Shown piece after piece: positions 27,501 through 35,681 of a stretch of DNA of 64,000 bases. The notes below the pieces were generated by a model, which did no database searches, was not told where the DNA came from, and saw nothing but the letters and a program-made list of their open reading frames with translations. The position numbers and the translations under genes were made by a program. Positions within the stretch are counted from its first letter, which is position 1. Each line of letters starts with the position of its first letter. This stretch comes from Bacillota bacterium (GTDB taxonomy: Bacteria > Bacillota > Clostridia > Acetivibrionales > DSM-1351): NCBI GenBank assembly GCA_023400235.1, contig JAEXFI010000014.1, forward strand, positions 124,001 through 188,000, read 5' to 3'.

Positions 27501-27521
27501 TATCTTTTTTAGATTTCTCAT
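24519..27521 (-). CDS. S-layer protein with SLH and Ig-like domains (3)
   Basis: About 1000 residues from ATG 27521, preceded by AAGGAGG. Signal peptide: MRNLKKISAVVVAGAIMLTT, cleaved after VPAFA. Residues 25-220 are SLH-like (AKASVLNKLELYAGTNPS; KLTREQGSVLIAKLFNMD; RFAYLVKNDIMSG). Then come Ig-like domains in the same order as in the neighbouring gene, with near-identical strands such as ALNAKQIEVKF, EPVYNGTN/EPIYGGDT and FGIKVPDQT. No catalytic or anchoring motif other than SLH. The two paralogues have separate promoters and terminators, so they may be expressed under different conditions or together in one lattice. Confidence 0.9.
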   Translation of the reverse strand: MRNLKKISAVVVAGAIMLTTIVPAFAAYSPVNGAKASVLNKLELYAGTNPSTFDPSLGTKLTREQGSVLIAKLFNMDTAANALTTEETNAILKDFADGSKIKEYAKKRFAYLVKNDIMSGSLDPATGKVYINADKDLIGGQFATLLLKQLGYDVADWKEAIEQLSKVEGAKDIADYLSYATSSVLRDQAVGLIYGALTADYAAAGTETIIDKIVAANPAIKAVAEEAGLINKVPETLSVESIKALNAKQIEVKFNQAMDKDSAEDEAFYEIKDKGNTIIALGANSAQLVDSKTVVITLDGAAGDKLTNSTDAKVTVKKDIKAVAGVKLAADFANSAVQVADGVIPSVSKVEAIGDTTLRITFSEPVYNGTNLTIANQYISVKSGSYTYYVQSATADAAKKTITVTVGTKLIEGPITVTVNAAGLDANAIQDYAGYKVFKGETTFTYVKDTTVPAVTVKEAKQESITLAFSKPVKAADLKLFHSIKDVAAYQATPVTTGGFVDEITFNFANKIPSGSVKLFLVNSTVSGNELVDGFGIKVPDQTINTNIVVDVTGPVVSSTKLNTNASFEIVFDEAINATEAIKASNYSFKSVADGKDVTFNISYNAGTDAKKVTLVVPGNLSDNTQYQVVVKAMKDLAGNSMAAEAAYTFTVGDHTNPTVSDAYAVNADGKIYVVFSEPMNQAQMIDKTNYAVKTTTGGVFAALGTNDTVTALSNKSVVIDLADVTVNQPSLKIAGITDLAGKKLGTDIDFVYTAPIVTNIGQEQVKVADAYLIAKNKIKLVFNKELANFDNTEFAVYDNATHTDFTPAAIKIQSVESMTKNADGNTEVIIVLDREINTDAKFTASAVDIETVAAPANTKSVSGTVLAGAIAETVVDKLAPEVVKYDHDSDASTADVAKVIASNYSVAPVNGKVAKDVTAKISVYFSENMSLASMSTLTFSVEGYTVTNVALNAGNNSIVELTVKANANDTSATTAVTQNYNVTDANSNVFAAGAVWTVR

Positions 27522-27681
27522 TACCAAATCCTCCTTAGATTTTTAGTAGCTTTGGTTATGCCGGAATAATAGACGAATTTTTTATTGTATCCCGGCTGCA
27601 ACGATTTAAAATCAAGCGTTTGCAGACATTGCCTACCTGATTTCTGAACTCATTATAGCACCGATTTTTTTCATTGGTCAA
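27522..27681 (-). promoter_or_regulatory. Promoter and structured leader of S-layer gene 3
   Basis: On the minus strand TTGACC (27681-27676), 18-base spacer, TATAAT (27657-27652), giving a leader of about 125 bases. The leader holds CTGCAAACG / CGTTGCAG (one bulged A) and GCCGGGATA / TATTCCGGC hairpins before the AAGGAGG site. The layout parallels that of the paralogue's leader, and both share an AGGTAGG/GATAGG-like start and the AAGGAGGATTTG ribosome site. Confidence 0.75.
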
Positions 27682-28106
27682 CATAATGTACCATGATGTA
27701 AACTAACTGTAAGCTTACTGTAATGGGCTTTGTTTCACCTCAAGGGTTATTATGGTAAACTCAGGTGGGCCGTCTTCAGTTCAGTATTGCCATACCCCTT
27801 GGCAATGCTATACTTTTCGCAGCCGTCAGAATCTTATGGTAAGTAAGGCAAGTGCAATTTTTATATGCCTCTGCTGGAATTGCTGTAATTTAATTGTAAT
27901 TAAACTGCTTAAGGAGAGAGCTTATCCATCTCTTTTTTGTTTTTTTCAGGTATATCCTGCATTATTATGGTAAAATTAAAGTCAATTACTATCAGCTGGA
28001 AGCCGATGGGCGAGGGTTTCAACCGCAAATTGAAAGTATTTTTGAGAATATGTTTCAGACACAGCATTGCTAAATGCACAAACGTGTAAAGGAGGAATAG
28101 ACCAAA
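27682..28106. other. Intergenic region, no gene seen
   Basis: This 425-base divergent region lies between the S-layer promoter and the GT39-type gene. A 73-codon open frame at 27752-27973 lacks a good ribosome site and a recognisable protein pattern, and I do not call it. No clear sigma-A promoter for the right-hand gene is visible; a TAAAAT box lies near 27970. AAAGGAGG just before 28100 serves the TTG start at 28107. Confidence 0.4.
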
Positions 28107-29564
28107 TTGAATAAACTGAAAAGCATTATTTTCTATGCAATTATCTGGGGAGCGGTACTGCTTATGGGGGGCATAGTCCTTATAGGTTCCTTTAAATCAG
28201 GGCCCAATGCACTTAAGCTGCCTTTTTACGCAGGTATTCTATTTATTGCCCTGGCAGTGCTATTTATATTTTTGTGCCTGAAAATCAAACTGCTTGATAA
28301 AATAAGCCCTGTGCTTTCCATAATTATTATAATAGTTATCTCACTTGTTCCGAGGCTTCTGTGGGTACATTTTATAAAAACCCAGCCCTATTCGGACTTC
28401 CTTCACCTGTACAACTATGGAATTAATGCCGGTCATGGTGATTTTAAAGGCTTTGCTGACTTCTATTCTGTATTTCCTTTTAAGATGAGTTTTGGTCTGG
28501 TGCTCGCTGGTCTCTTCTCTGTATTTGGGCCCACTCTGCTTGTGGCAAAGCTGTTCAATGTGATAATGTCTGTTGCCCTTGTTATCATAGTCTACTATGG
28601 AGCCAGGTCCATATACGGCCAGAAGGCTGCAGCAGTATCCGGGCTGCTGCTCGCTGTGTGGCCTGCAGATATAATGTATACCTCTGTAATTGCTTCGGAG
28701 CATCTTTTTCTGGTATTGTTCACGGCTGCAGCAGTATTAATGCTTAAATTTTTCAACAAGTATACTTTTAAAAATTATGAACTAAACAACGGCAATCTTC
28801 TCTTGCTGTCCATCGGCAGCCTTACAGCACTTGCCCAGCTCATTCGCCCCATGGCCATATTGCTCCTGCCTGTATTTTTTGTGTATGTGCTGTTCTTCAA
28901 AAGGTACAGGGCCCGCATTACGGCAAGCTTGGGACTAAAGCTTAAATCAGTGCTGCTGGTGGTTATCAGCTATGTGGTTGTAATCAACTTGGTAAACCTT
29001 CCTGTAGAAAGAGCTACCGGGGTGGATGTAACAAGGTCTGACTCGGGCTTCAACCTTCTGGTGGGTACAAACTACCAGGCAAAAGGAATGTTTAATTATA
29101 AGGATTTTGGAATTATAGAGAAATATAACTATGACATTGACAAGGTTCACAGCGAAGCGAAAAAAATTGCGCTGGAACGTATAACTTCACAGCCGCTGAA
29201 GCTGCCCTCCCTCTTTCTAAAGAAAATTGAAATCCTGTGGGGCAACGAAAACTATGGCTACTACTGGAGTACCTCTCCCATAGGAGAAACCCGGATTGAG
29301 AGCCTTGTAAAATCGCATCCCCGCGTATTTTACGGGCTGTCTCAGACCTTCTATGTAACAATAGTGCTGCTGGCCATATGCAGCTGCCTCTATCATTTAA
29401 GGGAGAAAAGGTATGACGCACTGATTATATTAATGATATTCGGAGGAATATTCCTGTCCTATCTGCTGCTTGAAGTACAATCCAGGTATCATCTGCCGGT
29501 AATGCCGCTGCTGATAATGTTTGGATGTGGTTTTATGTCCGGGACCCATAAATACGGTGAATAA
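28107..29564 (+). CDS. GT39-type polyprenol-phosphate sugar transferase
   Basis: A 485-residue polytopic membrane protein, with TTG start 11 bases after AGGAGG. It has 10-12 hydrophobic helices and, in the first outside loop, the family motif around residue 95 (VPRLLWVHFIKTQPYSDFLHL), where the acidic residue would coordinate the acceptor. It ends with LLEVQSRYHLPVMPLLIM, the typical RY..P segment of ArnT/PMT-like enzymes. It should transfer a sugar from a lipid carrier onto a wall polymer or protein on the outer face. Given the adjacent S-layer genes, glycosylation of those proteins is possible but unproven. Confidence 0.8.
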   Translation: MNKLKSIIFYAIIWGAVLLMGGIVLIGSFKSGPNALKLPFYAGILFIALAVLFIFLCLKIKLLDKISPVLSIIIIIVISLVPRLLWVHFIKTQPYSDFLHLYNYGINAGHGDFKGFADFYSVFPFKMSFGLVLAGLFSVFGPTLLVAKLFNVIMSVALVIIVYYGARSIYGQKAAAVSGLLLAVWPADIMYTSVIASEHLFLVLFTAAAVLMLKFFNKYTFKNYELNNGNLLLLSIGSLTALAQLIRPMAILLLPVFFVYVLFFKRYRARITASLGLKLKSVLLVVISYVVVINLVNLPVERATGVDVTRSDSGFNLLVGTNYQAKGMFNYKDFGIIEKYNYDIDKVHSEAKKIALERITSQPLKLPSLFLKKIEILWGNENYGYYWSTSPIGETRIESLVKSHPRVFYGLSQTFYVTIVLLAICSCLYHLREKRYDALIILMIFGGIFLSYLLLEVQSRYHLPVMPLLIMFGCGFMSGTHKYGE

Positions 29565-29633
29565 TACTCCTGTCATTGATAATGGAGATATGTGTGAAGA
29601 GATGTGTACAGCCATGCATGTACACTTGGCACA

Positions 29634-29674
29634 AAAGCAGGACAGCCATTAATCTCAAGGCTGCCCTGCTTTTT
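29634..29674. terminator. Bidirectional terminator
   Basis: AAAGCAGG-AC-AGCC / GGCT-GC-CCTGCTTT between the convergent GT39-type gene and glgD. A separate palindrome, GTGTACA / TGTACAC with an 8-base loop, lies just before it at 29604-29625. Confidence 0.85.
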
Positions 29675-29725
29675 ATATTTCGCTTAAATTTCATATAATA
29701 AAATCACATTTTATACAATTAGTAT

Positions 29726-30844
29726 CTATACAATTACATTCTTGCCGATAATAATAGGCCAGGTTTCCTCACCTTTCAAGCATCTGCCCTTGGACAGAGT
29801 AACACTCTTATCAAGAATTGCATAATTCAGTATGGAGTTTTCTTCTATAACACTGCCCTGCATTATAATACTATCCTTTACAACTGCTCCCTTTTTGACG
29901 GTAACACCTCTGAAAAGCACACTGTTTTCAACAGTACCTTCTATTATACAGCCATCGGCAATTATGGAATTTCTGACTTCTGCCTCTTCGTTATATTTGG
30001 CCGGAGCTTCATCCTTTACCTTTGTAAATATTTTGGCCGTCCCCAGCAGTTCCCTGTTGATTTCAGGATTCAGCAGCTCCATATTGCATTTGTAATACAT
30101 CTGAACGGAGGAAATACTCCTCCAGTAGCCACTGTATTTGTAGCCACATATTTTCAGCTTATGAAGCATCTTTATGATGATATCCATTACAAAATCATAA
30201 TAGCCGTGGGCCACACTCTCTTCCAGAAGAGATATCAGCAGTTCTCTCCTTATCATATATATGCCCAGCGAGGCCAAAAGAGTATTGGGATTCATGGGCT
30301 TTTCCTGAAAATCTATAACTCTTTGGGTTTTATCTACCTGAAGAATCCCCATGCTTGAAAGCTCTTCCAGGGGAACGTCCTTCATCTCCCTGTACATGAT
30401 GGTTATGTCGGCATCGGTATCCTTGTGCACCTGCAGAAGGTCATCAAAAGTGGTAGTATATATACAATTGCCCTGTGATATAATCACATACTCCTCATTG
30501 CTTCTTTTCAAAAATGTCAGGTTATTGTACATTGCATCGGCAGTACCTCTGTACCACCCGGTGCTCTCATCCGACAGAAACGGCGGGAATATAAACAATC
30601 CGTCATTTTTTCTGTCCAGATCCCATTCCTTCCCTGAACCCAGATGATCCATCAGAGATCTGAAACTGTACTGAGTAATTACTCCAACATTTGTTATTCC
30701 TGAATTGACCATATTTGAAAGCACAAAATCAACTGCGCGGTATTTTCCTCCTACCGGCACCGCCGGGGCAGTTCTCATGGTAGAAAGCTCCTTTAATTTT
30801 GTACTTTTGCCTCCGGACAAAATTATACCCATAACATTTTTCAT
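29726..30844 (-). CDS. glgD: Glucose-1-phosphate adenylyltransferase-like subunit GlgD
   Basis: A 372-residue homologue of ADP-glucose pyrophosphorylase. The N-terminal loop reads ILSGGKSTKLKELS in place of the catalytic GGxGxRL, and the site after it reads RTAPAVPVGGKYR, as in Firmicute GlgD subunits, which are regulatory and nearly inactive alone. The C-terminal half is a left-handed beta-helix of hexapeptide repeats (NSVLFRGVTVKKGAVVKDSIIM). It starts within the last codon of glgC (ATGA overlap), so the two subunits are made together. It serves glycogen synthesis. Confidence 0.93.
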   Translation of the reverse strand: MKNVMGIILSGGKSTKLKELSTMRTAPAVPVGGKYRAVDFVLSNMVNSGITNVGVITQYSFRSLMDHLGSGKEWDLDRKNDGLFIFPPFLSDESTGWYRGTADAMYNNLTFLKRSNEEYVIISQGNCIYTTTFDDLLQVHKDTDADITIMYREMKDVPLEELSSMGILQVDKTQRVIDFQEKPMNPNTLLASLGIYMIRRELLISLLEESVAHGYYDFVMDIIIKMLHKLKICGYKYSGYWRSISSVQMYYKCNMELLNPEINRELLGTAKIFTKVKDEAPAKYNEEAEVRNSIIADGCIIEGTVENSVLFRGVTVKKGAVVKDSIIMQGSVIEENSILNYAILDKSVTLSKGRCLKGEETWPIIIGKNVIV

Positions 30845-32121
30845 TCTCTGACACCTCCTTTAAAAATGCTTTTTCCCGACTCAACTACCAGAGAAGGAAA
30901 ATCTTCGGCACCTGCCTCAGAATCTATCATTACATTCTTGCCTATAACAGCATTGTCAGGTATACTGGCTTCCTCGCCTACCACGGTAATTCCGGAATTA
31001 TATATACCGGGCCTGTATTCATTTTGGATATCGTCTCCCTCACCCAGCCTGGAGTTCTCCCCAACAGTTACAAATTCACTTATGATACATCTGTCAACCG
31101 ACGAATTCTTTCGGATAACTGAATTTGACATGACTATGGAGTCCTGTACCACAGCACCCTCCTCAACCACAGTACCTGGAAACAAAACAGAATTTATTAC
31201 AGTTCCCTGCACCTGACAGCCCTCGGCGACTATGGATTTCTTCACACGGGCGGCAGGCCCGATGAAATGTGCCGGCTTTACTGGATTTGGAGTGTATATC
31301 TTCCACTCAGGATCGAAAAGGTTGAATTCCGGAACCCTGCTGACCAAATCCATATTTGACTCCCAAAAGGCCTGAACAGTGCCCACATCCCTCCAATAGC
31401 CAGTGAACTGGTATGCCCACATGCTCTTGCCGTCCCCCAGCATTGCAGGAATTATATTCTTGCCAAAATCGTTATCAGAGCCCGGTGTCTCATTATCCTT
31501 AATGAGATACTTTCTAAGGGTTTCCCAATTAAAAATATAAACTCCCATTGACGCCAGAGTACTTTTGGGATTTTTGGGCTTTTCCTCGAACTCATAAATC
31601 TTCCCGTTCTCATGGCAGTTCATTATTCCATAGCGGTCTGCCTCTTCGTAAGGAACATTTATGACCGAAATAGTTGCATCGGCGTTATTCTCCTTGTGGA
31701 AATCCAGCATCTTTGAATAATTCATCTTGTAAATATGATCTCCCGACAAGATTATAACGTGTCTGGGAGAATATTTATCAATATAATGAATATTCTGATA
31801 GACTGCATTTGCGGTTCCCTTGAACCATTCACCCATTTCAGCCTTCAGATAGGGAGAAAGTATGGTTACACCTCCGTCTATCCTATCCATATCCCAGGGC
31901 TTTCCAATCCCGATGTGGGAATTAAGTTTCAGGGGCTGATATTGAGTCAGAACACCAACTGTATCTATCCCAGAATTAGTACAATTACTCAGTGAAAAAT
32001 CAATAATTCTGTACTTACCACCATATAAAACTGCGGGTTTAGCTACGTTTTTAGTGAGGACGCCCAGCCTGCTGCCCTGTCCTCCGGCAAGTAGTAACGC
32101 TATCATCTCTCTTTTAATCAT
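30841..32121 (-). CDS. glgC: Glucose-1-phosphate adenylyltransferase GlgC
   Basis: A 426-residue catalytic subunit that makes ADP-glucose from ATP and glucose 1-phosphate, the first committed step of glycogen synthesis. Motifs: LLAGGQGSRLGVLTKNVAKPAV (nucleotide loop and triphosphate lysine), LSGDHIYKMNY, EFEEKPKNPKS, and TGYWRDVGTVQAFWESN, followed by a beta-helix tail. It is first of the glgC-glgD pair. No branching enzyme or synthase gene is next to them. Confidence 0.96.
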   Translation of the reverse strand: MIKREMIALLLAGGQGSRLGVLTKNVAKPAVLYGGKYRIIDFSLSNCTNSGIDTVGVLTQYQPLKLNSHIGIGKPWDMDRIDGGVTILSPYLKAEMGEWFKGTANAVYQNIHYIDKYSPRHVIILSGDHIYKMNYSKMLDFHKENNADATISVINVPYEEADRYGIMNCHENGKIYEFEEKPKNPKSTLASMGVYIFNWETLRKYLIKDNETPGSDNDFGKNIIPAMLGDGKSMWAYQFTGYWRDVGTVQAFWESNMDLVSRVPEFNLFDPEWKIYTPNPVKPAHFIGPAARVKKSIVAEGCQVQGTVINSVLFPGTVVEEGAVVQDSIVMSNSVIRKNSSVDRCIISEFVTVGENSRLGEGDDIQNEYRPGIYNSGITVVGEEASIPDNAVIGKNVMIDSEAGAEDFPSLVVESGKSIFKGGVRE

Positions 32122-32345
32122 TGCATCAACTCCCGGTAATCCATTTTATCTAACCAAGCTGCATGTTTAAAGACATTTACATTCACTATTAATTCTACAT
32201 TAATCGCTAATATTCCTTTTGGAATTTAAAATATAATTTCAGGATTCCCCGGGTAAATAAACCTTATGAGTTTGTTTTCGGCATGGAAGCTTCAGAATTC
32301 GCTGATCAACGAAAAGTCCAATAGAATTATATGTGCAGTACTGGC

Positions 32346-32396
32346 AAAAACCCCCGCAGCTCCTGCTTATAAGGGGCAGGTGCCGCGGGGGTTTTG
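32346..32396. terminator. Strong terminator in the 32.1-32.5 kb gap
   Basis: AAAACCCCCGC...CTCCTGC / GGCAGG...GCGGGGGTTTT hairpin, downstream of the small gene 32529-32906 (minus). The rest of the 400-base gap before glgC is AT-rich; TTTAAA and TAAAAT spaced by 17 near 32160-32130 may be the glgC promoter but the match is weak. Confidence 0.85.
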
Positions 32397-32528
32397 ACGT
32401 GTGCCCGGTTAAGTTGATTTTCACTAACCGGCAAATATTTTTTAAGACACTTTCCTGTATATCCATTCAATATAAAGGTACAATACAAAGGTTCAAAAAT
32501 GCCAGAATACCGGAATACCGGACATAAG

Positions 32529-32906
32529 TCACACTGCGTTATGAACAAATGCAGCAATGCTGTCAACAGGTATGTCTGTCACCGAGCCCACCGATCTGAT
32601 GGGGTATCCTTGTGAAAAACCATTGTTCATATTGTCACCCATGTTTTCCATACAGCCGATTCCATTAGCATAAGGGGTTCCGCTGCAGGCGTTGCCCAGA
32701 GCGCATCCGGGCGCAGGACCTATCTGGCTTAAAAGCTTTACAAAGCATTCATTAACTGACAGCAGTACACCTGTAAACCCACAGCCTGACATGCCTCCGC
32801 TTTTTGTAAATATTGTAACCGTTTCTCCGATTCTTCTGCACAGAGCATTTACGATGTCACCATTTATAGACAATCCGCCGATGTTATTGTTCAAACCTTC
32901 TGACAT
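32529..32906 (-). CDS. Small protein of unknown function, glycine/cysteine-rich
   Basis: About 125 residues from ATG 32906, directly behind AAGGAGAGGAG. I do not recognise a named family. The first half (GETVTIFTKSGGMSGCGFTGVLLSVNECFVKLL) has the alternation of a small SH3/Sm-like beta-barrel. The second half is flexible and rich in Gly, Asn, Met and Cys (GCALGNACSGTPYANGIGC). That composition is reminiscent of clostridial spore-coat or spore-surface proteins. No signal peptide. Flanked by a terminator and by murI on the same strand, with 130 bases separating them, so it is probably its own unit. Confidence 0.6.
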   Translation of the reverse strand: MSEGLNNNIGGLSINGDIVNALCRRIGETVTIFTKSGGMSGCGFTGVLLSVNECFVKLLSQIGPAPGCALGNACSGTPYANGIGCMENMGDNMNNGFSQGYPIRSVGSVTDIPVDSIAAFVHNAV

Positions 32907-33035
32907 ATACTCCTCTCCTTCCACAACATAAAATGCATTATGCCCTCAGTTTATACCCTTTGGCATATTACACTTTGCTTATTAGCGTTTATTACATTTT
33001 ATGTCAACGCAGAGGAGTTTGTTACACTATTTGAG

Positions 33036-33812
33036 TCAACATTGAGATAAAAGCCATTTGAAGGTCTCCAGTCTCTCCTTGTTCAGGATTTCCCTGCCTG
33101 AGTCAAAGAATCTTATCTGACCACCACCTGGGCCGCTATTGACTATTCCCTTTTCCTCCATAAGATGCTTCAGGTATCTTACGGTTCCAATGCTTCCGTC
33201 TATTATATCAATATGCTCCGGCAATACCTGCCTGAACATCTTACTGTAAATGGGAAAATGGGTACAGCCCAAAACAAAGGTTTTGTAATTATAAAAATCA
33301 TAGCCCTGCAGTTTTTCCTCAATGACCGGTATGACCCTCTGGGTGTCAAAAACCATGGCCTCCGCCAATTCCACCAATTCAGGAAAGGCCAGGTAATCCA
33401 CAACATGCTCCTGATCTACTCTCTGTACAAGATTATGAAATTTTTCTTCCTTTAGTGTCAGCTGGGTGGCCAGCACGAGAACCCTCTTCCCGTTTCCGTT
33501 TTCAACGGCAGGCTTGACTGCCGGTTCCATCCCTACTATAGGAAAGGAATATCTGCCTCTCAGGTCTCTGACTGCAATACTGGTTGCAGTATTACAGGCC
33601 ACCACCAGGGCTTTTATACCCTGACTTACAAGAAATTCCACGGCACCGAATACATAATTGTGCACCTCTTCCTTTGTCTTGGTGCCATAGGGCACATGCT
33701 CGTTGTCAGCATAATATATATAGTTTTCACCGGGAAGCTGCCTGAGAGCTTCACTCAGTACTGTTATTCCCCCAAAACCAGAATCCAAAAAGCCGATACT
33801 ATCCGTTCCCAT
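33036..33812 (-). CDS. murI: Glutamate racemase
   Basis: A 258-residue cofactor-independent racemase supplying D-glutamate for peptidoglycan. It begins GFLDSGFGGITVL. The two catalytic cysteines are Cys73 in VACNTATS and Cys183 in LGCTHFP, with the YYADNEHVPYG segment between. Length is normal. It is followed by a small unknown gene in the same direction and preceded by a membrane protein gene; no clear operon partners. Confidence 0.95.
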   Translation of the reverse strand: MGTDSIGFLDSGFGGITVLSEALRQLPGENYIYYADNEHVPYGTKTKEEVHNYVFGAVEFLVSQGIKALVVACNTATSIAVRDLRGRYSFPIVGMEPAVKPAVENGNGKRVLVLATQLTLKEEKFHNLVQRVDQEHVVDYLAFPELVELAEAMVFDTQRVIPVIEEKLQGYDFYNYKTFVLGCTHFPIYSKMFRQVLPEHIDIIDGSIGTVRYLKHLMEEKGIVNSGPGGGQIRFFDSGREILNKERLETFKWLLSQC

Positions 33813-33891
33813 AGAACAAATTCAACTCCTCTTTGTGTCTGCATTTATTCTGCACTTTTTGAAGCAGAGGCGGCATACTTAAATTAAAACC

Positions 33892-34290
33892 TTATATTTC
33901 CCTTCTTCGGGGCTCTTTGGAAAATTTAATGATAATGGCAAAAATAATCCAAGCTACACCGCAATAAATTACAGAAGGCAAAAAGTATATAAAGTACATC
34001 AATTCCTTAAACATCCTGGAAAAACTGCCTGTCCCATAAAAACTGTACAAAGAGACTCCCAGTGAATAAAGGGCTGCAAGTATCATACTCACAGGCACCA
34101 CCACAAGAGTTTCCCTGCCAAAAAATCTTTTATACAAGACCAGCAGCAGCAGGGGAAACACAACTGCAGTTATTCCGTATACAATATATATACCTGCCAT
34201 GGTATCAATCCTGACTATGGCAATGAGTAAAATGATTATTATGGCAGAATCCAGCAAACTGAGCACAAGTACCTTTAAAAAGTTCTTCAT
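33892..34290 (-). CDS. Small membrane protein, unknown
   Basis: A 132-residue protein with four strongly hydrophobic helices (about residues 5-25, 32-52, 62-84, 100-125) and a basic C-terminus (KEPRRREI). I see no family motif. It lies 79 bases before murI in the same direction, so it may share its transcript. Confidence 0.6.
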   Translation of the reverse strand: MKNFLKVLVLSLLDSAIIIILLIAIVRIDTMAGIYIVYGITAVVFPLLLLVLYKRFFGRETLVVVPVSMILAALYSLGVSLYSFYGTGSFSRMFKELMYFIYFLPSVIYCGVAWIIFAIIIKFSKEPRRREI

Positions 34291-34543
34291 ATTATTTCCT
34301 GCTATCTCCCGTCTATGACATTAAGACCCGTCCAGTAAGTAATTGTTCCTTATAAATTATGTTACTTGTTATATACAACTTATATACAGCAACTCGTCAA
34401 TTGAATTTTACTACATAATATAAAACAATACAATTATGCGGTAAATTTTGATAGTCTTAACTAAGCTTAGCTAAACTCTGAAGCAGGAATATCACCTCCG
34501 GCGCATGAACATGAAGCCCAGCCTCACTGTTTACTCCCAAAGA

Positions 34544-34579
34544 GGCCCGGCTTGGCGGTCTGCCAACCCGGGCCTTTTT
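34544..34579. terminator. Terminator after YhcH-family gene
   Basis: GGCCCGG-CTTGGC / GCCAA-CCCGGGCC hairpin followed by TTTTT on the plus strand, lying directly beyond the stop at 34581 on the minus strand. Confidence 0.75.
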
Positions 34580-34580
34580 G

Positions 34581-35033
34581 CTAGACCTTGATTTTAACTA
34601 CGATTTTATTTACCTTCGAGGAGCTGTCCCAAATGCAGCCGGGTTTATGTACATCGTTTGGATAAAAAATTGCGAAATTCCCCGCAGATATATTTATAAA
34701 GGCAGCCTTGCCTCCGTGATAAAAAACAATATCCTTCTGCGGGTCATACTCCGAGCTGGGCTTAAAATCAGCCTTGAGCCCCCAGCCCATTGCTTCCACA
34801 CCACCTGCCACGTACTGAATGTCTATATACTTTTCATGACTCTCCCATTGCTTTTGCGCCTCTTCCACAGTTTCGTAGGCCTGCACCAGGGCAAAAACCT
34901 CTCCTGCTTCAATGTCATAGCGCCCAACGGGTTTATTGTCCTTTATATGGTCAGTTATGAATTCAAAGCCCTTTATCAAATTCTTATGAAGGCTATAGTA
35001 TTTCACCAAATTGTTCAAGCTGTCAGCAATCAA
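34581..35033 (-). CDS. YhcH/YjgK/YiaL-family protein
   Basis: A 150-residue cupin-like protein (DUF386). Family motifs: RYDIEAGEVFALVQ, the metal-site strand SHEKYIDIQYVAGG around residue 67, and IFYPNDVHKPGC near residue 125, where the histidine is a likely metal ligand. Relatives are linked to sialic-acid and other sugar metabolism and can be a subunit encoded with glycosidases. No sugar operon is adjacent here; it stands alone between a terminator and the tRNA-linked repeat array. Confidence 0.88.
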   Translation of the reverse strand: MIADSLNNLVKYYSLHKNLIKGFEFITDHIKDNKPVGRYDIEAGEVFALVQAYETVEEAQKQWESHEKYIDIQYVAGGVEAMGWGLKADFKPSSEYDPQKDIVFYHGGKAAFINISAGNFAIFYPNDVHKPGCIWDSSSKVNKIVVKIKV

Positions 35034-35152
35034 GCAAATCCCTCTTTTCTGTAATTTTGTAATAGTGTTCTTATTATTTTATACAAAAATGAAGGATAAG
35101 GCAATTTTTGCCTTATCTGATAGGATATGTTCTGGGTGAATTCAGGACTATA

Positions 35153-35262
35153 GAGTGAGAGGACTTGACGTCTTCCCCACTTTGTCCGCAGCCTGACGCT
35201 TAGACTTTAGTCCAGGCACGCTAGGCCACTGAGCACGTCTCCATGTTCTCAGGTTCAAGTCC
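35153..35262 (-). repeat. tRNA-linked module A1 (diverged)
   Basis: Bounded by the inverted repeat GGACTTGA (35161-35168) / TCAAGTCC (35255-35262). The 5' boundary GAGTGAGAGGACTTGA is a degenerate copy of the tRNA-Pro 3' end. The interior keeps the GACTTTAGTC hairpin seen in A2 and A3 but has diverged elsewhere. Far end of the array from the tRNA. Confidence 0.75.
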
Positions 35263-35308
35263 TTTTGGGATGTATTATTATTGTTTTCCGCCTTTAACCC
35301 CGCCGGGA

Positions 35309-35408
35309 GGCCAGTGGGGCACACGGGGAGACTGGTCTCACCCGTGAGGCGCTTCGCGTCTGAACATAGTGAAAGACGCCCGTATTTTCCGCAGAAAATA
35401 CAAGCGCC
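35309..35408 (-). repeat. Three-way-junction element R1
   Basis: On the minus strand this folds as GGCGC [GTATTTTC-TGCG-GAAAATAC] [GCGTCT-loop-AGACGC] GCGCC, then a fourth hairpin CACGGG-T-GAGAC / GTCTC-CCCGTG. It is about 90% identical to R2 three bases to its right. Confidence 0.8.
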
Positions 35409-35411
35409 AAA

Positions 35412-35511
35412 GGCCAGTGGGGCACACAGGGAGACTGGTCTCACCCGTAAGGCGCTTCGCGTCTGAACATAGTGAAAGACGCCCGTATTTCCCGCAGGAA
35501 ATACAAGCGCC
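35412..35511 (-). repeat. Three-way-junction element R2
   Basis: Tandem copy of R1. The second stem reads GTATTTCC-TGCG-GGAAATAC: one base pair changed on both sides (T-A to C-G) with pairing kept. It ends two bases before the next copy of the tRNA 3' end. Confidence 0.8.
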
Positions 35512-35512
35512 G

Positions 35513-35635
35513 TGGTCGGAGTGAAAGGACTTGACGTCTGCTGCGCAGCCTGCCGCCTCGACTTTAGTCTCGGCACACTCGGCTAAAAATGCTTCGCATT
35601 TTCTTTACGCCTCGTGCATTCTCAGGTTCAAGTCC
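35513..35635 (-). repeat. tRNA-linked module A2
   Basis: Begins (plus strand) with an exact 22-base copy of the tRNA-Pro 3' end including CCA (35513-35534). GGACTTGA (35527) pairs with TCAAGTCC (35628-35635). Inner hairpins: CTGC/GCAG; GCC-TC-GACT / AGTC-TC-GGC (35555-35574); AAAATGC / GCATTTT. Nearly identical to A3. Confidence 0.8.
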
Positions 35636-35681
35636 TTTTGGGATGTATTGTTATTGTTTTCCGCCTTTATCCCCGCCGGGA

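Noticed and set aside
27752..27973. A 73-codon open frame before the GT39-type gene.
   Set aside because: No Shine-Dalgarno sequence, odd composition and no match to a known family; probably chance.
35148..35576. A 142-codon open frame on the minus strand and several overlapping frames across the repeat array.
   Set aside because: They run through modules A and R, repeat the same residues by DNA repetition, and have no ribosome site. The conserved feature is base pairing, not coding.
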